Made by a program: the position numbers and the translations under genes. This document shows positions 20,199 to 62,600 of a stretch of DNA of 64,000 bases, piece by piece; the stretch's first letter is position 1; each line of letters begins with the position of its first letter. This stretch comes from Mycteria americana (taxonomy: Eukaryota; Chordata; Aves; Ciconiiformes; Ciconiidae): NCBI RefSeq assembly GCF_035582795.1, contig NC_134368.1, positions 3,905,501-3,969,500 of the forward strand, given 5' to 3'. The notes under the pieces were generated by a model. It had not been told where the DNA came from. It searched no databases and saw only the letters and a program-made list of their open reading frames with translations.

Positions 20199-20371
20199 TG
20201 CATTTGTGGCTGTTTTGGTGGAGCCTCACCCAGCCAAGAGCAAGAAGTCACCTTGATTACGTTTAATTTCTGGCAGGAGGTCAGACTCCCCTCGCCCCAA
20301 GGATGGGCACGCTGTTGAAGCTCTGCTCCGACACTTCCCAGCTTTAGGACCACGCACATCCTTCCCGAGAA

Positions 20372-20620
20372 GCAGAAACACAGAAACATTGCTGGCAGGG
20401 ACCTCCGAGGTCTCCAGTCCAACCTCCTGCATGGAGCAGGACCAATGCCCAAGGTTAGATCAGGCTGCTTGGAGCAACCAGGCGAGTTTTGAACGTGCCC
20501 ACGGACAGATCTTAGCAGCTCTTGAGATGCTAGGAGAAATAATCTGAAATCTCCTCCAGCATCTAGGGATGGAGGTCTCCTGGTCCGAGGATGGAGGCAA
20601 AGACCTGCAGCAGGTCGTGC
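20372..20620 (-). mobile_element. Older, diverged CR1 LINE fragment
   Basis: Reverse-oriented text recalls the CR1 3' end (CAGGGACCTCCGAGGTCTCC, AGTCCAACCTCCTGCATGGA, TTAGATCAGGCTGCTTGGAG) but is clearly more diverged than the other copies. The inner border is uncertain. Confidence 0.6.
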
Positions 20621-21479
20621 CTTGGCAAACGCGCGTGTGCGTCCTGTAGCCCAGAGGTCCCTTCTCCCCGCTGCTACGGCTTGAGAACGCCTGGTTGTCT
20701 CCTCTGGGACACAGGGCTCTTCCCTCTAGCTTTCACTCACACTTTCAAGAAGCACTGAGGGTACAGAGAAGAAAATAAAAGAAAATAAAATGAACCCATC
20801 CTCTGAAACAGCAGAATTTCCCCAGGTGGTCTGTTCTCTGGACCATGGCTATCGGAAGCCAAGATCTCCTGGGTTGCTCCAAAGCCTTTCTGCTGCTGGG
20901 TTGGGTGGAGGTTGCTCTTACAGCTCCATTTCAGAGCTGGGGAACGAGGACGCTGGGCACAAGGACACGGCGGGTGCGGGGGCAGAACGGACACAGCCCC
21001 AGCGAGCCCGCTGCGTTTGAGATGGCTCCAAAATTTCTCTTTCGCTGGTGTTACAGACCAAGAGGAGGGAAGGGTCCGGGTGGCACTTGGGGAGAGACAC
21101 AACGGGTGAGAACGCGGAGCTGGGACCACGTGGAGCCGCTTTCTCCTCCAGCCACAGCCCCCACAGCCCACGCAGGAGCATCCCTCGCTGCTGGGAGCCA
21201 GCGGGCACCGCTCCCTCCTGGCAGGGACCAGCAGCGACGGCAGGGCCACTGCCAGCGTCCTCGGCTCAGGGCCGCGGGGGTCCCGCTGCGACCCCCGTCC
21301 CTGCGGCAGGTCTAAAATCCGGCACCAAACACACGGACGTTTCCTTCAGGGAGCAAAAACCCTTTCGTTTTTCGGGTTTGGTTTTTTTTTTTGTGGGGTT
21401 GAAGTCCCAGCGGTCGCTGCTGTGGTGGCTACAGCTTCCAAACCCGCAGCATGTGGTGGCCTGACCCTGGAGGAGGAAA

Positions 21480-22051
21480 CTTTTTTGCTTTTTATACAAA
21501 AATGAGGATATTTATATATATACACACACACAGAATGAGCTTTTTTTTTTTTCTCTCCTTTTTTTTTTTTTTAAAGAGCTGACCAGCGGAAAAATGTGAA
21601 ACCATTTCCCTGCAGGTTCGGAAAAGCTTGTGCTTGTGGGGTTGTGTTTTTGTTTTTTTTTCAGATGAGATCCAGGATATCTTTTTCTTCTCTTTTTTTT
21701 TTAAAAAAAGGCTTTACTCCCTCAAGAAAAAAAAAAAAAAGATTTACAAACAAAATAACAGCCTGTATCAACTCTCCAGAAGAGAGATGGTATGACAATA
21801 TTAATCCAAACATCACGCTATTTAATTCCCCAATAAAACATTGGAAAAAAAGGAGCCAACAGTATCTGCACTAACACTTTGCTACATATAAAATCTCCAG
21901 CTAATATGAAGCTTATGGTACCAACCTCTAAAACAGTTAAGATATATACACATATTTTTTGGGAGGGTATATTAACAAACAGAATATTACAAAATATTAA
22001 AGAAGGCAACTCTTCTGTCATTTGTTTCGGGGCGTGGATTTTTGTTTGTCT
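21480..22051 (-). other. PTPRA: Probable proximal 3'UTR of PTPRA
   Basis: AT-rich DNA follows the PTPRA stop codon on the minus strand, in contrast with the GC-rich surroundings, and includes T-runs, TTGTAAATC and a TA/CA dinucleotide run near 21505-21530. A candidate ATTAAA signal is at 21831-21836 on the minus strand. The true end is not determined. Confidence 0.5.
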
Positions 22052-51620
<29,569 letters not shown>

Positions 51621-53439
51621 GTTGACCTGGGGAAGAGAGCAAAGAATAGTTATTTAAACCCTCATGCAACATTATCCCAAAATAATTCAAACCGGGGATG
51701 CCGCTGTGCATCTTGCGTGTGTAGAGCTGGAAGGGAGGAGTGAACGTGTGGCTGGAGTCCCTGCATGCATGTGGATGGGAAGGATTTATCGATATGTTCA
51801 TATGTTCCCAACGGGAGGGCGCATGGAGAGGTCCCAGTCTGGTGGACCAGCAAAGGTGACCAGAGATGAAGCATGGAATGAGCGAACTGTGGGAGAGCAC
51901 GAGAGGAACGAGCTATGAAGCTGAGCACCAAGGATAAGTACCTGGTCTTAAAGACAATTAATAACATATTCATGTAACGGTCTACAAATGAGCATACTTT
52001 GAGCAAACTGAAATGCAATACGCGTGAAGACCACGGCAAGCAGTCTTGATCGAAAATGCCCAGGAACTGGAGGCAGGGAAGAAGGAGAGGTCAGCTCCTC
52101 TTGCCGGCAGTGCCCAGCGGACCCCTGCCAGCTCACTGAAGCCCCTGCCTGTTACTGGGTGTGGGAAGAACAACCACACAAGGCCAGGCTCAGCTCCACT
52201 CAAACCCCATCAGATTCCCTGCATGTGAGGATGAAACAAATACCCGTAAATAATAATCCAAGATCATCTGCAAGCGCAGGCTGCACATTCGTTGTACTGT
52301 ACATTTCTTCCCAGGAAACGTCCTGCAAAATTACAGGACGATAACATCAGTAGAGTTATTTCCCCCAGGCTTTCTCCCCCAGCCCATTTAAATACAAGGT
52401 TTTTATGGTCATTTCTTTCCTCTGTAGACCTCAAAAAGCTCCTGAGAAACGGGTATCGTTATCTCCTCCCAAACAGATATGAGTCCAGAGGCTGAGGCAA
52501 ACAACAGTGAGATGTGAGACGTCATTGTCCTGGCCAGAAGAGAGACCAAAGCTGCCAAGCCCCAGACCCCGGGGCCTCCCAAGGACGGGTCAGCATCTCG
52601 CATCTGCTGCGAACCCAGAGAGGGCTCGGAGACGGCTCTGCTACGTGCCATCGACCGGCAGCTGCCGTACGACTCTCTCCTGTCCTTCAGGCTTTTGTCA
52701 CACGTCCCATTGCATCTTCAGCATCTCCTGGGAGAAGGCTGCGAGATCTCACTGCCAAGTCAACTTGTCACACTGCCAAGAAAGGGTTTTATTCCCCATA
52801 CGTGGTCTAAGACTCCTCCTCTTAAATACATCTCGTGTTGTTTGTTCTCGTCGTATTTATTTAAATCTGCTTCAACCTAGACCCATCCCAAACTCCAGGC
52901 AAAAGGACAACACTGAAGTCATCAACGTGCTGGAAACGATATCAGAAATACAAGATCCTCCCCACCCCACCCGGGAGTATCCTCCCACCAGCACCACCCA
53001 TTTACATGTTTTTCCTCCCCCCCGAAAGCAAACCTGGCAAAAATCAAACTTACTCAGTGACCAAAAGGTCAGACAAACCCTGAACCAGAAGGAAACCAAG
53101 CTCCAGAGATAAGAGCTTTCCTTCGGCTCCCTCCACGGCCAGTCCTGGGGCAGGGCTTTCTCCAAGGGGTCCCACTGGTGTGAGCAGCCAACTTTGCAAA
53201 GGGTTTGATCACCGGTTAAAATATCTGTCTGGATGAATTTGAACCGATTCAGCCCTCCTGGCACTTCGTGAAAGCCGGGTTGGTCCTGCAATGCCTCCCA
53301 CGAGGCTCTGCTCCAGGGTGGGATGTCCAGAAAACCTGTGACCGGCAGGGTTTTGATGACATGCTCCACTCCTGGTGCTTAACGCACCCCAGGCAACTCG
53401 CTCAACTGCCTGCCAGAGTCTGAGATGCGCTTGGTCTAA

Positions 53440-53705
53440 ACTGTTTTGGCTTTGGAGAGAAAACTTGATGTTTATAAGGAAGAAATGTTTTATGATGAGG
53501 GTGGTGAGGCACTGGAGCAGGTTGCCCAGAGAGGTGGTAGATGCCCCATCCCTGGAAACATTCAAGGCCAGGTTGGACGGGGCTCTGAGCAACCTGATCT
53601 AGTGGAAGATGTCCCTGCTCATTGCAGGGGGGTTGGACGAGATGACCTTTAAAGGTCTTTTCCAACCCAAACCATTCTGTGATTCTCTGATTCTCTGATT
53701 CTATG
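53440..53705 (+). mobile_element. CR1 LINE 3' fragment upstream of PTPRA coding region
   Basis: GAGGGTGGTGAGGCACTGGA, AGCAACCTGATCTAGTGGAA and a tail with three ATTCTCTG/ATTCTATG 8-mers. Confidence 0.94.
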
Positions 53706-54360
53706 TTTTTAGGGTTGACAGCAAGCCAGCGCAGCTGGAGCTTGGGGAAAAGCACAGCGCAAGCGCACCCGGATGTCGGCTTTTGCTCCAAGGCCACTCA
53801 ATAAGCAATCGCACTCTGGAGCTGAGATGGTCCTAAGCCAAAGAGGTTTTCCACCCCCCCCAGCGTAGGAAAGGGAGCTCGTGTCCTCCCCATGCTTAAT
53901 TGCAACCTGGAAGCACACAAAGCTGTGCCACCAGCATAAATGAAAGCAACTCGCTGCAGGAAACAGATCCTTTGAGCATCGCACTGTGGAAACCCACAGA
54001 AACAGGGCACCCCTTGCGATCAGACCCACGTGCAAAGGCAGAAGGAAGCTAAGTCCACGCTGAATCTCCAAACGAACGTAACGGTGGCACTGAGATGCTC
54101 CTGAAACCTCCCAGGGGCTGATGAAGGAGCCAAGGTCTCGCATTCACAACCGCTTCCCTCGCTGGGAACCCATCACTACCGCAACAAGAAAAAGGTAACA
54201 AGGTAAAGGGAAAGACCTGGCTCTCCTGCAAACACTACTAGGAAAAAAAGTGACTGTTCACTGTGTTTTGATGAATACTTGTATAGAAACGCCATTCTCG
54301 TAGATGGATGGGGCTCCTTTCCTCTTCCCCCTGCCCTGTTTCTCAAAATGAGAGTTCCCG

Positions 54361-54634
54361 TTCATTTGGGATCCAATTCATTTGGGATCCCATTCATTTG
54401 GGGTCCTGTTCATTTGGGATTCCGTTCATTTAGGATCCCATTCATTAGGGAGGATCCCTAATGGATCCCTGTTCATTAGGGATCCCACTCATTTGGGATT
54501 CCGCTCATTTGGGATCCCGTTCATTTGGGATCCCATTCATTTGGGATCCCCGTTCATTTGGGATTCCTGTTCATTTGGGATTCCACTCATTTGGGATTGC
54601 GCTCATTTGGGATCCCGTTCGTTTGGGATTCCCA
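54361..54634 (+). repeat. 16-bp minisatellite TTCATTTGGGATCCCG
   Basis: About 17 copies with variants (GATTCCG, GGTCCTG, CATTAGGGATCC). Many units contain a GGATCC site. It lies in the presumed PTPRA 5' intron. Confidence 0.95.
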
Positions 54635-54639
54635 CAGCT

Positions 54640-57600
54640 ATGCCAGCGCTAGCTCAGCAGCAGCAGTTTTCCCCAAGAGCAGACAAACCAGTCACTAACG
54701 GGGACGCTCCCACCGCGCTGGCATCCTACCGGCTCCTCACACTGAGATCTTGCTCCTCACCGCCTGGCACAACTAACCGATCATTGGAAAACCATACAGA
54801 TCTTCATCTCTTCCAAGCCTTTCTTAATGGCTTCAAGGACATTTTGAGCTCTTGCAGTACACCTCAAATACCAGGGGAATGACAATTTGTTCTTGGTCAC
54901 TCAGCAAAGGGGTGGCAGAGCTGGGCTGGACCTCAGGGGACCTGGCTCTCCTTTGTGGTCCCTGAAGTCCTTGCAAGAAAGTTAAGGAAGGAAAGACCGA
55001 TGGGTTAGCCCATACCGACCCCAAACCCGCTCCCTAAGGCCAACAGCCGCATGTCCCGTTGGCCTCCGAAGCTCTTCTGCCCCATCCTCAACATATTTTC
55101 CCTTGGTATCAAAAGCAGGACATGGAGGGTAGACGGAAGGAAGTAAAAGCTGTGAATCCCCTCTTCTTTCTGCCCTCTGTTAGGGGGAAGTAGCTCACAT
55201 ACAATAAAAGAGCTTGGTTTTATTTCCGTGACCGTGCTTGCCATATGGATGAGAGCTGAAGGCGACTGCTTGCCCAGCCACGGGTACCGGCTGCAAAACC
55301 TCTTCGGGAGGGTGGGATGATGCAGGTCCCTCCTTCGCCGAGCTGGCAGCGCAGCTCTGATGCCCTGGGATTACATCAGTGGGCAGGCAGCCGCCTGCCT
55401 TTCAAATCCCCTTGATGTTACATTTAATAAGTTCATTGATCCTTGAGTAGATCGCATTAGGTTGGCAAGGGGAGAGAATACCGAATTTCCTCAAGCCTTG
55501 CCCCGTTTTCATGAAGAAAGCTGGATGCAGGCGGTCCATGCGGGTCCTCGGTTTTTATGGCTTTATTACTGTGAATGTCAAAAGAAACAGGACGCCGGGC
55601 AGCCCCGAGAGCATCATGGCTTGCTGGGTACATCATTACACAAAAATCCTGGGAGCTGCTCCTGTGACCAGCAATGAGCTGCCAGCGCCGCTTTATCACC
55701 TTAAAACTGGATCCGGAGCAGAGAGCAAACGAAAGAGCTCTGCGCAAGGGGAGGGCTGTGCCGGCCCAGCTCCCAGCTCCCAGCCCCTGCTATTAAACAC
55801 TCCCTACTCCCAAATGCAGTATAAATAAATGCCAGCGGTATGCCGTTACCCGCTTCTTAACATAAAAGGCCTTGAGAGTCCTACCCCAAAACTGGAGAAA
55901 CCCGAGTCTCCCTTCCCCCTCGGCTCCCTCCCTGCTGGTTTCGGAAACGGAGAGGAAATACTTGTAATGTTATCAACATAAACACAGCTCTTGGCCGGCT
56001 GCAACATCCTGCGAGCTCTGCAGAAAAACACCCTGACGTCACGGCGCCGGCTCTGCCGAGGAGAAAGGAGCCGGCTTCGGCACCGCTGCCCCGGCGGGTC
56101 GGGATGCTCAGCATCGCATCTTCGTTTTAAACCTTCCTTTTCAAAAATCAGGGTTAGAAACCTGAATAATTGCTACCGGTGTTTCCAGCAATATTATACA
56201 TTTTTTTTCCTAGATATATATTTTATATATATATATATACAGTATAGGCACTGCTCTCTCCTGTACGCTGCTCAGGATCTTCCTATAGGAAAGGCTGGGT
56301 TTTAGGCTGCAGGACGTACGTTTTAAAATAAGCGGATCTTGTCAAGATGATTGATGCTGGAGGAGGAAAGAAAAGGAAATAATCTCTTTATAAAGTAATA
56401 AGTGGCTTAAACATGGTACTTGTGTGTGCTGCTGCCATAGGGGGGGTTGGCTGCACCGCCCTGTGCTTCCAGAAAGCAAAGAATTAGTATTTAGCGCTGC
56501 AGAAACTGCCCAGATCCTACCCGGATACAGCCGTCCACAATCAAAGGCAGGATTTACCCCCACCTCTGACATATTTCTAATTCCTGGAAAATGAGGCAAT
56601 CTTTTTCTGTATGCGAGGAGGAGACACAACCCAAATTCCACCCAGCTTTCCAGGACCCCAGAAACCACTGCTGCTATCAGCAGGATGCTAAAATGTAGTG
56701 GCTCAACCGAGACCACCCGACTGCCTTGTGCTGGCCCCAACCACAGTGAAAAATAAAAAATTGTTCGGTTTTCTTCTTTTTTTTTTGGCAGGGGAGAGGG
56801 CAAAACTAGGAGCAAGATTAGTGTTTGCACTGGTTAGCTCTTTGAAGCAGCTCACAGTAGGACAAGAGCAAGTGTGAGCATAAAAAAAGGGGAAAAAGGT
56901 CTTTTTTTTTTTTTTTTTCTTTTCAGTGGCAGCAAGCCATCAGCATGGCTCAGCTGCCCTGGAAAACAAACCTGCTGTTCCCTCTCCCCCTCCCTGCTCC
57001 TTTTAAATCCCATTTGTGGTTTTCCAGCCTCTCGCTGGAGCTGTGATCCATGGCAGAGGAGAGCTGCCCACGGGCTCGTCCGACGGCAGAACGGGGAGAA
57101 CGGAACCCCGGGTTCCCCTTCTCCGTAACCCCCAACCTCTCGCGTTGGATGAGATGCAAAGGATGGGAAAACAACGATCAGGATGAGCCCTGCTGCTGGG
57201 AGCTCCGCACCGAAAAGCAAAGCCCGGTCCCCTACGGGAGATCACCCGGGGGCCAAGCATCTTGCGGGAGGCTCCTTGAGCCATGCATTGACTTCTTCTC
57301 TTCTTTAACATCATGCAAGGAGCTGCTTTGGCTCCAAACCACCTTGGGATGGTTAATGCGGTGTAGGTCATCTCCTGCACCAGAGCTGCGGCCATCGCAG
57401 GGGGAGGAGCTGTTGAGTTTAGGGAGGGAAGAGGGGTTTGTTGCACTAAGACGCAGTGACTAATTCCTTGCATGTGTCTCCGAAGCTGAAACGAGGCCTT
57501 TGATGTGTCACTGAACATTATTCCCCCACCCCACCCTCCACTTTTCCACTCTTCAACAGAAAAGATGAATCACAGTAACCATTCACCCTTTCTGAAAATC

Positions 57601-57785
57601 CACTTCATTTTCTTTTTTTTTTTTTTTTTGGTTTTAAATAAACAGGCGGCTTCCACACGAGCACAGCTGCTGTAACGAACGGCGCATGAGGAGGAGGAGA
57701 AGCCTGCGGTAAGGGCTTGGGGTTTTGCTTTCTCCACCTGCTCAACCTTCAACAAATCACCTCTTTCCTGCACCTTGATATTTAC
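54640..57785. other. Presumed PTPRA 5' intron, no gene seen
   Basis: No coding exon is supported. Contains poly-T and poly-A runs (56899-56920, 57614-57630), a TA-dinucleotide run at 56214-56240 and a small GC-rich patch at 55990-56110 with a perfect CRE. The small open frames here lack family similarity that I can recognise. Confidence 0.5.
56034..56041. promoter_or_regulatory. Perfect CRE palindrome in a GC-rich patch
   Basis: TGACGTCA stands in a CpG-rich segment (about 56020-56105) within otherwise AT-rich DNA, 4.4 kb upstream of the PTPRA start codon. It may mark an alternative promoter or enhancer of PTPRA; no TATA box or splice donor proves this. Confidence 0.4.
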
Positions 57786-57787
57786 TC

Positions 57788-58240
57788 ATGGCATTGTTTG
57801 GGTTGGAAGAGACCTTCAAAGATCATCTAGTCATGGGCAGGGACATCCCCCTGCCATGGGCAGGGACATCTTCTACTACACCAGGTGGCTCAGAGCCCCG
57901 TCCAACCTGACCTTGAACCCTTCCAGGGATGGGGCATCCACAACCTCTCTGGGCAACCTGGTCAACTGTCTCACCACCCTCATCATAAAACATTTCTTCC
58001 TTACATTCCACCTCAACCTACCCTCTTGCAGTCTAAAACTGTTGCCCCTTGTCCTGTCACTAGAGGCCCTGCTAAAAAGTCTGTCCCCATCTTTCTTATA
58101 AGCCCCCTTGAAGTACTGAAAGGCCGCAATAAGGTCTCCCTGGAGCCTTCTCTTCTCCAGGCTGAACAACCCCAACTCTCTCAGCCTTTCTCCATAGCAG
58201 AGGTGCTCCAGCCCTCTGACCATTTTTGTGGCCCTCAGTC
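57788..58240 (-). mobile_element. CR1 LINE 3' fragment
   Basis: Reverse orientation: TTTGGGTTGGAAGAGACCTT, GCTCAGAGCCCCGTCCAACC and CAGGCTGAACAACCCCAACT. A short internal duplication repeats CATGGGCAGGGACATC near 57834-57866. Confidence 0.93.
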
Positions 58241-58721
58241 CAACAGGTGAACACACAGTCCTCTTTCAAAGAGCAACATCATCATACATGCATGGAGGGA
58301 ACCCAACCATACTCCCACCTGGCTTTCTGGGCGTCCAGAAATAGCTAGCGCTGTTAGGATGATGTCAAAAACTGATGGCCTGGACCAGGATCAGTCTTCC
58401 TCATGGAGGTCATCTTTAGTGAGTCTATCCCATGCCCATCATACAGGCTCTCAAAGTATGCAATGGCAGCAGCAACATGCGTGAAACCATCGTGGGTGGA
58501 TGTAGAGAGAACCAGGCGTTCACCAGCCAGACCCTGGAAGGAGGTTCCCCAAGCTCCCTTCCTACCTCTGCTGCCGAAAACTGGAAATCGCTGTGCTTCG
58601 GCCTGACCTACCATAAAAAGGCTCCCAAGTTGGCTTTTTTACTCCCTAAGCAAATGATGCAGGTTTAATTAATTCAGAAATGTTTGCAAGGACCTTTGAG
58701 ACCACAGTTAAGAATAATTTA

Positions 58722-59670
58722 CTGGGTCCAGTCCTGCTTAACATCTTCATTAATGATGTGGAAGATGGGTCTGAGAGTACCCTCAGACCTGTCAGCAAGT
58801 TTGCTGACGACACCAAACTGCGAGGAGGATCGTGCTGCCATCCAGAGGGACCTCACCAGGCTGGAGAAATGGGCCAACAGGGACCTCATGAAGTTCAACA
58901 AGGACAAGTGCAAAGTCCTGCCCCTGGGGAGGAACAACCCCAGGCACCAGTATGTGCTGGGGGCCACCCAGCTGGAAAGCAGCTTGGCAGGAAAGGACCT
59001 GGGCGTCCTGGTGGACACCAAGTTGACCATGAGCCAGCAACGGGCCCTTGCGGCAAAGAGGGCCAGTGGTGTCCTGGGCTGCGTTAGACAAAGCATTGCC
59101 AGCAGGCGGAGGGAGGTGATCCTTCCCCTCGGCTCAGCACTGGGGAGGCCACCCCTGGAGTGCTGTGTCCAGTGCTGGGCTCCCCAGGACAGGAGAGACA
59201 CGGACATAGTGGAGAGAGTCCAGCGAAGGGCCACGAAGATGAGGAAGGCACTGGAGCATCTCTGCTGTGAGGAAAGGCTGAGAGAGCTGGGACTGTTCAG
59301 CCTGGAGAAGAGAAGGCTCAGGGGGGTCTCATCAATGTCGACAAATACCTGAGGGGAGGCTGCAAAGCGGACGGAGCCAGGCTCTTTCCAGTGGTGCCCG
59401 GTGACAGGACAAGGGGCCATGGGCACAAACTGAGACACAGCAGGGTCCCTCTGAAGATCAGGAAACACTTTTTGACTGCGAGGGCGACCGAGCACTGGCA
59501 CAGGTTGCCCAGGGAGGTTGTGGAGTCTCCATCCTTGGAGATATTCAAAAGCCGTCTGGACACGGTCCTGGGCAGCTGGCTCTGAGTGGCCCTGCTTGAG
59601 CAGGGGGGTTGGACCAGATGTCCTCTGAGGTGCCTTCCAACCTCAACCACTCTGTGATTCTGTGATTCTG
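58722..59670 (+). mobile_element. CR1 LINE with reverse-transcriptase catalytic-motif end
   Basis: The longest CR1 copy here. Upstream it reads LNIFINDVEDGSES and FADDTKL, where F-A-D-D is the catalytic box of reverse transcriptase, then the thumb/C-terminus, then the 3'UTR ending in ATTCTGTG 8-mers. The pol frame is interrupted after the FADD box. Near-identical inverted partner at 27031-27925, implying a young subfamily. Confidence 0.95.
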
Positions 59671-62600
59671 TAACTTGCTGTCCTGCAAACTTCAGAAGGC
59701 AAACGTCCCAGGATTTAAGCTCATACTGGGGTAAGATAACATCCAGCACTGAGGAGATCCCTACACTGTGCTATATATACGCTGGGGTCCCACCAGCGTC
59801 CCTCCAGCTCTACGCCATCATTCAGTGAACAAGCACCAGTTACTGCACACCGCGACAGCCCTCTGCCATGTACGAGACAACCCTCACCTCCTAGGAGCCA
59901 CTAACAAAGAGCCACAAAGCTCCTCAGAGGAACTGAACCCATGATAGACTCCTCCAAAGGAGCTTGGAGCGTCTCAAGACTGGTAAGTGAGCCTCCTAGA
60001 AGAGCCTCAAGACTAGGGGGTTATCATCTCAGTTAGAAGATAGGAAAATTAAACTGATGAGGTTTTAAGCAAAAAAACCAGAGAAAAATACCAATGAATG
60101 TGGGTGCTTACATAATCCGGACATGAAACAGTTCAGGCTCCTAAAGAGATGCAGAAATGTTGACTGTGGATATCTGTCCTCTATAGCTGCTTCATGCCAG
60201 TTCTTAGTTTTCTGTATTGCCTTGCTTTTAGGAAAGAAATCTGTCTCTATGTTTAATAACACTCAAATACTAACATAGAACCTAGAGACTTGATGTTCTC
60301 ATGCTAAAAAAACACAATTAAAAGCCGGGAGATGTAGGCTCCATCCCCAGCTACGCCAGGGGCAGATCGGTGGCATGTCTAAGACCAAGGCGCTTGAAGG
60401 TCTCCAGTCCTTGTCCATCGAGCTGCATGGACGGGCACTCCTGGCCGCACTGCCGGCACACACAGCAAACAGAGTCACCGTCTGGAAGCTGTCTGAGTGC
60501 CTTGGAGGGGAAGAGCTACAAATACATCCAATTATTTTCCTAATAATAATTTTCCTAATAACCCTTATAATTAGGATGGGTCTAATTCGCCCTCAGCCAC
60601 TCTTTTCTGTCGGTGCCACGGCTGTCTGATCACGGGAGCACGTGCCGGTCACTCTTGCACCTCTCACCATGCGCAGAATAAAGTGGGATGGGTCAGGGAA
60701 TAAATTGTGGAGGGAGACAGAAGGGGATGAAGAACTTCTTGGACCTCTAGCAATGGAGAATGACCAGCTGGAGAGGGTTTCCTAAACGACACGGCATCAA
60801 GGAGCATCAAGGCAGGACAGGTAAAAGCCGAGAGAAAGCAAAGTCCTAAGAAAAAGGAGAGCGGTGAGGTAAGCCCAAGGGAGCTGTCAGCTCAGGGAGG
60901 ATGAAGAGGAATGACTGACTCTGAGCCTCAGCCAGGAGGAAGGTGCTGGGGATGGAGGGTTTCGCTGCAGGCCAGGCTGGTGAGGGTCGGTGGGGTGGCA
61001 GGAGCTGCGTTGCAAAGGGGCGAGGGAGGCGAGACCTCCTTCTGGGGTAATGAAAATGGATCTGCCGAAGCAACTCTCCCAGAGCTTGTAAAAACCCCTG
61101 GCTAGTATGAGCCCAAAACCCATGGTCTCCCGCTGTGCCTTCCCCCGCGGGATGGGTATCACGGCTGCAACGTGGTGCTGGGAAGCAGAGAGTGACTGCC
61201 CAAAAGGCTCGAGTGAAGCCGGTTCATCTCATTATTCAAAATACTGAATTAATAAATAAATTAACAACAAAAAAAGTAATGTCATACTAAATATTCCATT
61301 TTAGCGTGTCCCTTTCTTTGTCCCAGGCATCATTAGTAACACGTACAAAGAAAACATGAGCGCAGTTAGTATACTGGCTATGTAAAGGACCGGTTGCTTT
61401 TGATTGAGGAGTCAGGATGAAGCATGGCCATTATTTAGCCTAACACCATCCCTACCTAGCAAGATGTCTTTCAGAGAGCAAGCAAACGGTACGTGGGGAG
61501 GAGAAACAAGGTTTAAAAAAAACCCCACCACATAAAAAAAATAAAGCCCAGCTTTTGGGCTTAGCCCCTTCTGCAGGACCAGCTCCAAGCCGACACCAAG
61601 CCAGGAGCTGGAGCGTTTGGGCAGTGAGCGGTCAGAGCATCCTACTTAAAACAAAGGTGTCGGAGGGGATCATTCGCATGACAGCCTTAAAATCTCATTA
61701 CAGAGGCTAAGCTCCAATTAAAACGCATGCGTTCGATCATGCAGCTTAATCGCTGGTTGTGCTTACCCTGAAATCTGCCCGGGACACCTGTAGGGTGCGG
61801 GGAGCAGCCAGCCCGTCCCACGGAGCAGCGCCTGGGCTAACAAAGTGCCGTGGATCCGTAAAATCACCAATTTACCTGCGGTAATTCTGCACCACCGCTC
61901 AGTTCAGCCCTGTTGCCACAGTAACACTTCTGGTGTAGCCGAGATCACTGATTATGAAACTAGAAAAAAAATCAGAGGCTGCTAATTAGGATATACTCCA
62001 GTTCTCCAAAAGCTCCATATTAATGACATTATGATTGCAAGTGCAGGGAAAATAAAGACGCCAGAAAGCATCGCCTCGGTCAGCATGGGCGACTGCCGCC
62101 AGCGGCTTTTTGGGTCTTTTTATATATGGGTCTTAAAATTCAGCTCGCAAATTCCCTGTAAATTCAGCTTGTTTTCCTTCTCTTTAAACAAACGTGCAAG
62201 ACTCGGTGGAACAGTCTTTACACTTTACATATATTTGCATGTATTAGAATGGAAAAAAAGGGTCGAGGATGATGTACAAATGGCAATAGCCAGAGATGCA
62301 TCCCCTGCATCTTGCATTAACCGTGTTTGTTTCTGTCGCAGTTTGCCAGAGACAGAAAGCAAAATCACAATTTTACCAGCGGCTGCAAGGGTCTATAAAT
62401 GAGGTTTGCAAACAAGGGGAACCAGAGTTGCAAACGTTTTCCTCTCTGACTCTGTTATTCGAGTGCCAAAAGCATTTTGAGGCACGTCTTCTGCTGAAGG
62501 CTTCGAGCTGAAAAGTCTGACTGGGAACACTTGTGCTGCCAGACACAAGCGTTTTTCAACACAACCTACAAATAAGATACCGGAGTGTATTTCCAGGAGA

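Noticed and set aside
58684-59352. Open frame of 222 residues as a host gene
   Set aside because: It is the C-terminal part of a CR1 LINE reverse transcriptase, including adjoining non-coding sequence.
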